A DNA stretch of 64,000 nucleotides from Hymenolepis diminuta (Eukaryota > Platyhelminthes > Cestoda > Cyclophyllidea > Hymenolepididae). Shown here piece after piece: positions 38,601 through 44,195 of this stretch. The first letter of the stretch is position 1. The number at the start of each line of letters is the position of its first letter. The notes under the pieces were generated by a model, which was not told where the DNA came from, searched no databases, and worked only from the letters and a program-made list of their open reading frames with translations. The position numbers were made by a program, and so were the translations under genes. The stretch covers positions 1,975,811 to 2,039,810 of the forward strand of contig CAADRB010000014.1 in NCBI GenBank assembly GCA_900708905.1, given 5' to 3'.

Positions 38601-39572
38601 GATTATCAGGGGTAGCAGTAAATTGAAAAATTGGTGGAACACAACCAAAGTCGTTAATATTTTAACCAAGAAATTGCTCGTCCTTTCTCTTACGATTCCT
38701 TTTCATTAACATTAGGTAACTGATTTCTTTGTTTCCTTTTTTATATGTTAAAAGCGCTGGTGTTGGCAGAACAGGAACTTTCATAACCGCCTGTTATCTT
38801 CTTGGGAGACTTAGAGCGGATCCAAGCACAATTGATGTTTGTGGCACCATTCTCGCCATTCGCAGATGGCGGCCGAATCTCGTTCAGGTTTGGGTACGGT
38901 CCTCCCTCTCCCCCTTTTCAACTTTCTTATTATTAATGTACACCTAATTATTTGATATTACTTTATGCAAACAATTATAACTAAATAATATAATGATTTA
39001 ATACTGGAAAAACATGTAACTAGAAGAAAAGCGGTTGGAGTAACCTAAACAATTTAATAGCTGCCCTTAGTAATTAATTTTTATTTTTTTAATGATAGAA
39101 TAATTGTTATTTTAAACGGCACAATGATATAGTAATTTATCAAAAAATAAGAATTTCCCCTTGGGTATCCTTATAATACTGTTTTATTATACTTTTGATC
39201 CTTAAAATATTTTAATCATTTGATTTATAATTTATTTGTTTTACTTTCCAGATTCAGTTAAAGTTTCTCTATGAGTTCGTGCAGTATTGCACTGAGCGAG
39301 AATGTATAACATTCTCATCTCTCTCAGATAAAAATAACACCGGTTAGAATTATTTCGAATTGAATTTAACTCAGTAGTATCAGTGAAATTTTAATTTTTA
39401 TATTCCTTTTTTCATTTAGAGCATGTATATGCAAACGTGATTGATCAGAAGGGTAAGTTTATGATAAAAGCTGAAACTGGTTGAATTTGGCTTCAATTGC
39501 GATCGATTTTTCTCCATAACATTTTCAGAAACTTCAAGACCAAATTCAGATTCTATGAAACTGCAGATATAA
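14638..39572 (+). CDS. Receptor-type protein tyrosine phosphatase with 11 FN3 domains (27 exons)
   Basis: Predicted type I membrane phosphatase that removes phosphate from tyrosines on cytoplasmic substrates under control of a fibronectin-type ectodomain. Exons: 14638-14689, 14846-14879, 17511-17536, 17617-17874, 18567-18872, 19928-20206, 20901-21176, 22996-23286, 25037-25300, 26635-26925, 26999-27259, 27377-27661, 27730-28026, 28094-28405, 29492-29642, 29942-29971, 30089-30145, 30219-30300, 30392-30497, 30568-30638, 31507-31706, 35862-36030, 37222-37373, 38755-38893 (or 38887), 39252-39342, 39420-39452, 39529-39572. All junctions are GT/AG and the phases join into one frame of about 1516-1518 residues. 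Order: signal peptide, FN3 domains at about residues 40-1077, membrane segment near 1080-1105, one PTP domain to about 1490, short tail. FN3 ectodomain plus a single PTP domain resembles the R3 group (PTPRB/PTPRJ/Drosophila Ptp10D). The WPD aspartate is about residue 1380 and the catalytic cysteine about 1416. The catalytic motifs are intact, so an active enzyme is inferred. Least certain: exons 1-3 and the donor of exon 24. Confidence 0.88.
14846..14879 (+). CDS. RPTP exon 2: end of signal peptide and mature N-terminus
   Basis: 34-base exon between a CTACTTTAG acceptor and a GTAAGT donor. It is read in phase 1 and leaves in phase 2, giving YINCSKLPIVKS across the junctions. It supplies the small polar residues expected at a signal-peptidase site. 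Chosen over a competing 1-to-2 phase exon at 16010-16043 because the acceptor is closer and the resulting peptide is more natural. Confidence 0.55.
16370..16720 (+). repeat. Dispersed repeat family B, long copy
   Basis: Lies in the second intron of the RPTP gene. Blocks CAATCAATATCCCTGCAG, TCTCCACTCAACACCTTTCT, TGGACTGCTTGGGAGGATTA and AAGGCTTATTGGTGTAGCAT are shared with 42545-44295. An open frame at 16301-16597 is part of this repeat. Confidence 0.78.
17511..17536 (+). CDS. RPTP exon 3: linker before the first FN3 domain
   Basis: 26-base exon after a long T-tract acceptor (TTTTTTTAG) and before a GTAATA donor identical to the donor of the next exon. It enters in phase 2 and leaves in phase 1, which connects exon 2 to exon 4 and avoids the stop codon. 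Encodes NLPSKDNP(E). Confidence 0.6.
17617..17874 (+). CDS. RPTP exon 4: FN3 domain 1
   Basis: Phase 1-1 exon of 86 codons. FN3 landmarks: LTVIWPDPP (B strand tryptophan and proline turn), GYYTVEI (C strand), INLQPFTKYTVNI (E-F region with L.P...Y). It lacks the F-G cysteine pair seen in most later domains. Confidence 0.85.
18567..18872 (+). CDS. RPTP exon 5: FN3 domain 2
   Basis: Phase 1-1 exon starting VPDPAEF. Contains ECKFENLLPYTPYVFTL and a cysteine pair in KCSAKEPILC. The B-strand tryptophan is replaced (VVKLKRKQD), so the fold is diverged, but the E-F signature is clear. Confidence 0.85.
19928..20206 (+). CDS. RPTP exon 6: FN3 domain 3
   Basis: Phase 1-1 exon. FN3 end signature CTVNGLLPNTAYEISLRVC followed by a second cysteine in RRQCGNW. 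Ends at GTAAGT after FYTNPD. Confidence 0.87.
20901..21176 (+). CDS. RPTP exon 7: FN3 domain 4
   Basis: Phase 1-1 exon starting VPSDITVI. SLSVAWKAPALNTE is a textbook FN3 B strand; TSYKIIM is the C strand; LKPFTLYWIRVSAC with NSQCG gives the F-G cysteine pair. Ends APEG at GTAAGT. Confidence 0.92.
21290..21470 (+). repeat. Dispersed repeat family D, copy 1
   Basis: TCCACAGTATTAAGCT, CCCATAGTTGCTAAAT, AGCCCCAATCTACCCAAAAT and GTGATTGAGTCT align with 37410-37640. Intronic. Confidence 0.65.
22996..23286 (+). CDS. RPTP exon 8: FN3 domain 5
   Basis: Phase 1-1 exon starting APTLTIPSD. VKCEENRQRCVFKNLSPNS then AYVIRIQVC and VVCSEYSP show the FN3 E-G strands with four cysteines. Donor GTAAGT. Confidence 0.9.
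24110..24190 (+). repeat. Dispersed repeat family G, copy 1
   Basis: GAGTGAGTTCATATTCGCGG then TATTCAAA...TTAGTT, ATTAGGTTG-AGATCATGCCA aligns with 31015-31110 and more weakly with 15680-15780. Confidence 0.5.
25037..25300 (+). CDS. RPTP exon 9: FN3 domain 6
   Basis: Phase 1-1 exon after TTTTCAG. SFLVKWQPPKRNSEEITHYK is the FN3 B-C region; LKPTTMYRVNVFAC with ENDCG gives the F-G cysteine pair. Donor GTACGT. Confidence 0.92.
25745..26060 (+). repeat. Dispersed repeat family C, copy 1
   Basis: Shares with 51110-51480 and 61600-61920 a series of blocks: CTTTAAGA.....AAAT..G.., ATATCCCC, GAGGAAACC(A/G)AGAG and a purine-rich stretch. Lies in an RPTP intron; the 89-codon frame here is not a gene. 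Confidence 0.55.
26635..26925 (+). CDS. RPTP exon 10: FN3 domain 7
   Basis: Phase 1-1 exon starting QPSGLRL. TLFCEWNEHSKDDRISYYKV is the B-C region; EYLVKLRAC with FLCSLP gives the cysteine pair. The frame stays open past the GTAGGT donor for a few codons, but only the donor at 26926 keeps phase 1. Confidence 0.88.
26999..27259 (+). CDS. RPTP exon 11: FN3 domain 8
   Basis: Phase 1-1 exon 73 bases after exon 10, so the intron is short. Starts RTPEFTVIERTPSSIAF; ends with ASLVTCCKHNLCGSP and TKPAG. B-strand tryptophan is replaced. Donor GTAAAT. Confidence 0.87.
27377..27661 (+). CDS. RPTP exon 12: FN3 domain 9
   Basis: Phase 1-1 exon starting VPLNLQIG. TLLVSWKRPENNEEPIHNYK is a strong FN3 match; FRNLPPCQPYNISVETC with ENDCG gives the F-G pair. 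Donor GTAGTC. Confidence 0.92.
27730..28026 (+). CDS. RPTP exon 13: FN3 domain 10
   Basis: Phase 1-1 exon after a 68-base intron. Starts AVKELRINQLSSTWANFNW; contains ECTIRNLTPNTEYIAFAVAC. N-glycosylation sequons (NIT, NLT) are present. Donor GTGAGT. Confidence 0.88.
28094..28405 (+). CDS. RPTP exon 14: FN3 domain 11, membrane-proximal
   Basis: Phase 1-1 exon, 67-base intron before it. Starts VPQNFQVVKITSQSAEFKW; VDNLEPSKNYFATIAAF is the E-F signature. Unlike the others it has no cysteines. Donor GTAAGC. Confidence 0.88.
29492..29642 (+). CDS. RPTP exon 15: transmembrane segment
   Basis: Encodes PPFPIAAVILSLL followed by VLLLLLLIILAIVF, about 25 hydrophobic residues, then RQRIYRINRG as a basic stop-transfer sequence. 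This fixes a type I topology. Phase 1 in, phase 2 out at GTGAGT. Confidence 0.92.
29674..29702. repeat. TA-rich microsatellite in an RPTP intron
   Basis: Imperfect TA/TACA run, self-complementary, 35 bases after the donor of the transmembrane exon. Confidence 0.85.
29942..29971 (+). CDS. RPTP exon 16: juxtamembrane micro-exon
   Basis: 30-base exon (NWWTMKAIPK across junctions) between ATTTCAG and GTAAGC, phase 2-2. As a multiple of three it could be skipped without changing frame. Confidence 0.7.
30089..30145 (+). CDS. RPTP exon 17: juxtamembrane
   Basis: 57-base exon, CTTTCCAG acceptor, GTAAAT donor, phase 2-2. Encodes DSFSIEYSRPSSLQYLLQ. Also skippable in frame. Confidence 0.75.
30219..30300 (+). 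CDS. RPTP exon 18: juxtamembrane to PTP domain entry
   Basis: Phase 2 in, phase 0 out at GTAAGC. Encodes IPPPVTLEKFDTCV then ALNANKQFVPHFM-type sequence typical of the lead-in to R3-type catalytic domains. Confidence 0.85.
30392..30497 (+). CDS. RPTP exon 19: PTP domain, phosphotyrosine loop
   Basis: Contains CKERNRYVDMLPY, the KNRY motif and pTyr-recognition tyrosine of classical PTP domains. Phase 0 in, phase 1 out at GTGAGT. Confidence 0.93.
30568..30638 (+). CDS. RPTP exon 20: PTP domain
   Basis: Encodes (Y)DQSLLLLGRPWPFVLDNPK, completing LPYD of the KNRY region. Phase 1 in, phase 0 out. Diverged from the usual DHSRV in this loop. Confidence 0.85.
31015..31110 (+). repeat. Dispersed repeat family G, copy 2
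   Basis: CAGTGAGTTCATGTCCACGATATT then GGTTAATTCGCTAAGGTAGTTGATCACGCCA (in blocks) aligns with 24110-24190. Confidence 0.5.
31507..31706 (+). CDS. RPTP exon 21: PTP domain core
   Basis: Contains DYVNASYIRPP and FIATQAPLESTTFDFLTMVY, the conserved DYINASYI and FIATQGP..T..DFW.M motifs. Phase 0 in, phase 2 out at GTATGT. A decayed copy of this exon lies at 2422-2615. Confidence 0.95.
32085..32215 (+). repeat. tRNA-derived SINE copy
   Basis: ATAGTGATCAACGTACACG, an anticodon-loop-like TCTGACA and GGTCTAAAAATCGAAGCTC in tRNA order. The following body GTCCAACCGCATTCATTAAT is shared with the copy at 61170-61300 in reverse. Confidence 0.6.
35862..36030 (+). CDS. RPTP exon 22: PTP domain (K.Y.. region)
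   Basis: Encodes LKEDGKQKCHEYWDDE, the PTP K-C-x-x-Y-W motif, then a beta-rich stretch. Phase 2 in, phase 0 out at GTGAGT. The intron before it is about 4.2 kb. A decayed copy lies at 5527-5690. Confidence 0.93.
37222..37373 (+). CDS. RPTP exon 23: WPD loop and start of P-loop
   Basis: Contains HYNFLQWPDYAAPN with the general-acid aspartate, and ends at PPIIHC with the catalytic cysteine. Phase 0 in, phase 2 out at GTAAGT. A decayed copy lies at 6396-6546. Confidence 0.95.
37410..37640 (+). repeat. Dispersed repeat family D, copy 2
   Basis: CCCACAGTATTAAGCT, CCCCGAAGTAGCTAAATGG and AGCCCCATTAACCCAAAAT; begins about 40 bases after the donor of RPTP exon 23. Confidence 0.65.
38755..38893 (+). 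CDS. RPTP exon 24: P-loop SAGVGRTG
   Basis: Completes HCSAGVGRTGTF, the full PTP signature with the phosphate-binding arginine, and ends at the Q-loop (PNLVQVW). I chose the donor GTACGG at 38894 because VQ-VW-IQ then has the family spacing of VQT.EQ. The donor GTTTGG at 38888 keeps the frame but shortens this loop by two residues. Confidence 0.9.
39252..39342 (+). CDS. RPTP exon 25: last PTP helix
   Basis: Encodes IQLKFLYEFVQYCTERE, the final helix of the catalytic domain (usual QY.F....l.eyi). Phase 0 in, phase 1 out at GTTAGA, a weaker donor. Confidence 0.85.
39420..39452 (+). CDS. RPTP exon 26: C-terminal tail with YANV
   Basis: 33-base exon giving (E)HVYANVIDQK. A tyrosine in the pattern Y-x-N-x is the known binding preference of the Grb2 SH2 domain. 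Phase 1-1; in-frame skipping would remove the motif. Confidence 0.75.
39529..39572 (+). CDS. RPTP exon 27: end of coding sequence
   Basis: After ATTTTCAG; encodes ETSRPNSDSMKLQI and TAA at 39570-39572. No canonical AATAAA is obvious in the next 150 bases. Confidence 0.78.
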
Positions 39573-41370
39573 GGGGTAAAATTATATTTCTGAGTAAATA
39601 TTTTAGTAACACTGAAATTATAGGGTAGTATCAATATTTGAACTGTTTTTTTCAATCACAGATTTGATCGTAATTTCAGATATACAATTACTTGGTTCTT
39701 GTCATTATAGGACAATCAAATTATAAAATAAGAAAAGGAGATCAATTATAAACAGAAAGATGAAATTAGAGTATCAAAAGATTTTTGTAATATCAAATTT
39801 TTGGCGCTGAGTCGTTTGCATTTTATTTCTTGGATATAATCACCTGCATCTTGTTCTAGTATTCAAACTTCGGAACTCGATCCCTGTTTCCTTAATCAAT
39901 TCGCATTTCACTATCAAGAACTTCTTGATCACTTGATTTATCTAATGATTCAGATGCATTTTCTTCTTCTACTATCTAGGTTACAGACAGAATGACAGGA
40001 GCTAAGATCATTTTAATTTTGAAGACCTCAGTTGAATTCACTCAATTTTAACTTCAATATACATTCCCCAAATGGTAGCAGTTGACATCCAATCACTGTT
40101 TGCTTATCCGTGTACAATCTTGAAAAGCTCAAAATCGTTGCAATGTATATATATATATATGTATATAGTTAAACAAGCAGTCAATATGCACCCGTATCAC
40201 GGACAAGTGATTCAGGTGACGATTCGAAAATTTGCATTTTGGAATGTGAACTACCTATTTGTACAACTGGAACACAAAAACCAGATGAAATAAGATCCTT
40301 TGACACCTTGGCATTACTCCTAACACTTATTCTACTGCCTCCTCCATATCACTTATCGAAGCACCTTTATTTGCTTGAACGCGGTGAAAGAATTACATTT
40401 TGGTGTTAGTGAGGCTGTGCAAACAAATTAGCTCAGAGATTGTATCCAGTTTCGTGCAATTTTGATAGATAAATGAAATAGCATAGTTCGTCATTCAGTA
40501 ATAGGATTCCGGCTCAATTTAAATAAATATTATTTTAATACTTTTTCAAAATAAATATTGATCGATCAAGCTGGTAGTATTTACAGAGTGAATTATACCT
40601 TATTTAAACATTATTGCATTGCAATATCACCAAACTCGTTCTCAAAAATAGTAATTACAACTTATAACTTTTATTTTAGAAGAAGATTCTTGTCTTTGAA
40701 AACCTGAAATTGTTCACGAAATTGTCTTCTCTCCTTTCTTTCAACAGTCTCAACCGAGAAAGATTGGCTCTACAACAATTTGCCCATATTTTAACCCTTC
40801 TTCTTCAAATATATCTCACCTTTGTGTGATTTTATGTATGATATTTCTTTATACAGTATGCAATAATAAGAAGGTCGTGATATTACAAAAAATTGTATGG
40901 ATGTTAGAATCTGGCGTGAGGGTGATCGGGATGTAGATAATAAATATTTGTATTGTTTGACTGATTGATTATTGCAAAATTAATATAACCTGATTTGGTT
41001 TAGATATTAAAGGAAAAGATAATCAGTCACATAATTTTTCCAATTATGTCTTTTATAGTTTATTAACACTTTCTACGAAGCTTTTAGTTGAATAATTAAA
41101 CTGTACTACCGGCATGTAAAATTGTTAAATATCATCAAATGACCAAATATGCAACCATATGGTTTTATGAGTTTGATGTTCATGACGCCGAAGTGGATAA
41201 AATTTATACACTCATCCAAACTTAGCAACTAAGTACATTCGGACATGATAGACTTCTGCTATTGTTTGGGCTTACGGTTTATGCAGACTTTTTTCAAATC
41301 TGCCTAGATGGTATTGAATTTAATTAGAAAGTAAATATCGGAGAAATTTTGATCACAACAGCAGTCCTCA

Positions 41371-41538
41371 AATCGAGTAGCGGAGAACTGGATAACTGGA
41401 CGCAATCATTTTTGGTATGCCATGAATGGCAAATACCTGGAGGAGGCCATTAATAATGGTACCGGTTGTGACATGACCTCTGGCTAGGGTAAGATAAGAG
41501 ATTCCATGAATAGGTCCAACAAGACTGAGATCAATGTG
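41371..41538 (-). mobile_element. Ty3/gypsy-like integrase core fragment
   Basis: 56 open codons on the minus strand reading HIDLSLVGPIHGISYLTLAR then TIINGLLQVFAIHGIPKMIA. This matches the start of the retroelement integrase core (D.VGPI.G..YL ... T......LL..F..HG.P). The catalytic Asp equivalent is in IDL. Stops lie on both sides; weakly similar sequence continues in broken frames to about 41990. No LTRs found. Confidence 0.65.
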
Positions 41539-43058
41539 AGATCAAAGAACCTTAGTCTAAGAGCGCATAAGGAAAACCTGGTTATAAGAGATTGCAGCCA
41601 TTTGTTTAGTATCAAGTGGTTTTGTGCAACCGCTTTTGATGCTGTTCCATTTGAGCAAAAAAACAGATTTAGTTTGAACAATTTTTCCTGGTTCCTAACA
41701 TTAATCGTCTGCCAGTCCCAAACTCTTGGGATAGCAGACGAGCTTTGGTTTTGCTCGAATGTGGTTACACCAATCAAGGCATTTGGAGACTTGATTATGG
41801 TGGATGATTTATGAGTTCTGAGAGAGACAAGAGTATAACAATCTTCTTCGTGTCCCTTTAGTCGGCCTATTTTAAACACACGTTGTTTAGAAGAGCAGCA
41901 TTCTGTAATTGCCATCGCCGATAATACGAACATGGCGATTGAGGTGTTTGGAGATAAAGCAGACGGGATTTTGGGACTGATTGTTACTTGAGCGCAAGTG
42001 GTTAGGAGACAGGTTCTTATGGGAAGATATGTGCAACGCCGAGTCACATGAATTGTAGTAGGAAGTACAGGTTCAATTGTAACTGAGTAGAAGTTTTGGT
42101 GGATGTGTCATAAAGAGCGGCAGTAGATGTGATAGGATCATCACGAGATTATTTATCCTCAATTTTTGCCGAAAAATCTTTATTTCTGCAGGCAAACTCT
42201 CAATCACTTTGCAAAGTATTGAGTAATTCACTGCTTGTTGCGAAACCGAAGACTCTTTGCTTTCGACATTGTAGAAATAGTCAGAGGTGGTAAATAATAC
42301 GAGCTCGTATCTTCATTAGCTTCCAAAATATCCCACAAATTCCTCCACTCAATAATAAGACTTTAATTATTCTAGAAGGCCATTTACTCGAAATCATACC
42401 ATGCAACGAATCACCATTTTAGCCCATTTAACAAATGTTGAAATTTATGAACTATTAAGAAAACGAGTGTTGACTGAATTCACTTTTTTCGTTTTGATAT
42501 TTTTTTTTAATTAGAGCACAAGCAACTATAAGCTCCTTGTGGGGTTCACAACGCTAACAAGGCTGATTGAATGGCGTGCGCTAGAATTTTCTGGGAAGCC
42601 TGGTAGGTAACTGGTCACGTAGAGAACAAGTGCGGACGTACGTGAAGAGACTTCCTCAACCAATCAACAATCAAGATCCCTGCAGCCTAGTGTGGTTTTG
42701 TATTTAATGACTAAGCTTTTGCATCACGGTAACAAGGAAGTGATCAATGAAACCCTCTCCACTCAGCATCTTTCTGGTTCTTACCACTGTGGGCATAGAC
42801 TAGCTCATTTGGGAGTGAATTGGTAAGAGAAGGACTCCGCTAGAGGCTATTCGGACTGCTTAGGAGGATTACTTAAGTGTAACACGGGCTGAAAAGTCCC
42901 GGGCCTAACACATGGATGGCGCTAGTTTTATTGCAGTCACCTTTTTTTCAGTTAACACTAACCTTCAAAAGACAGCTGTTAAAATTTCATGATATTCTAT
43001 TCATTACTTTGTGAGTTATTGTGCTAAGAGTGGCGCTACTTTTGTCATTCTCAAAACA

Positions 43059-44195
43059 ATGGATCAAAAACAATTTCGTGTTTTAATTTTACACTGCTTC
43101 TTGATGGGAAAAAATACCGTTCAAGCGATGCAATGGCTTGAAAAATGTTATGGGGACTCCGCTCCATCAAAAACAACAATAAAACGTTGGTTTGCTGACT
43201 TCAAANGTGGTCGTAGAGACACCGACACCGAGACACACAGAACCCAGTGGACGTCCAAATGAGGCGGTAACACCAGAAAACATTTAAAAAANNNNNNNNN
43301 NNNNNNNNNNNNNNNNNNNNNNNNNNNNNNNNNNNNNNNNNNNNNNNNNNNNNNNNNNNNNNNNNNNNNNNNNNNNNNNNNNNNNNNNNNNNNNNNNNNN
43401 NNNNNNNNNNNNNNNNNNNNNNNNNNNNNNNNNNNNNNNNNNNNNNNNNNNNNNNNNNNNNNNNNNNNNNNNNNNNNNNNNNNNNNNNNNNNNNNNNNNN
43501 NNNNNNNNNNNNNNNNNNNNNNNNNNNNNNNNNNNNNNNNNNNNNNNNNNNNNNNNNNNNNNNNNNNNNNNNNNNNNNNNNNNNNNNNNNNNNNNNNNNN
43601 NNNNNNNNNNNNNNNNNNNNNNNNNNNNNNNNNNNNNNNNNNNNNNNNNNNNNNNNNNNNNNNNNNNNNNNNNNNNNNNNNNNNNNNNNNNNNNNNNNNN
43701 NNNNNNNNNNNNNNNNNNNNNNNNNNNNNNNNNNNNNNNNNNNNNNNNNNNNNNNNNNNNNNNNNNNNNNNNNNNNNNNNNNNNNNNNNNNNNNNNNNNN
43801 NNNNNNNNNNNNNNNNNNNNNNNNNNNNNNNNNNNNNNNNNNNNNNNNNNNNNNNNNNNNNNNNNNNNNNNNNNNNNNNNNNNNNNNNNNNNNNNNNNNN
43901 NNNNNNNNNNNNNNNNNNNNNNNNNNNNNNNNNNNNNNNNNNNNNNNNNNNNNNNNNNNNNNNNNNNNNNACATCCACCGTATTCGCCAGATTTGGCTCC
44001 CAGCGACTACTGGCTGTTCGCAGACCTAAAAAAATGCTCGCCGGTAAGAAATTTGGCACGAATGAAGAGGTTATCGCTGAAACTGAGGCCTATTCTGAGG
44101 CAAAAGATAAGTCGTTTTACAAAGGTGGTATTGAAATGTTAGAGCGGCGCTGGAATGATTGTGTTGCTTTTGATGGAGATTACGTTGATGAATAA
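43059..44195 (+). pseudogene. Mariner transposase, frameshifted and interrupted by N
   Basis: Starts MDQKQFRVLILHCFLMGKNT, with the helix-turn-helix region SAPSKTTIKRWFADFK. After an ambiguous base at 43206 the frame fails: the family-typical SGRPNEAVTPEN is in a different frame from the start. After the gap the frame reads HPPYSPDLAPSDYWLF, containing the third catalytic Asp, and continues to TAA at 44193-44195. The frameshift may be real or reflect the same low-quality stretch as the N. Confidence 0.85.
43292..43970. other. Assembly gap (run of N)
   Basis: 679 N inside the mariner element. Open frames reported across it are artefacts. Confidence 1.

Noticed and set aside
41484..42047. 187-codon minus-strand frame as a gene
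   Set aside because: A different frame of the same strand carries the integrase signature; no domain in the long frame.
43148..44059. 303- and 257-codon minus-strand frames
   Set aside because: They run through the N gap; nearly all residues are unknown.
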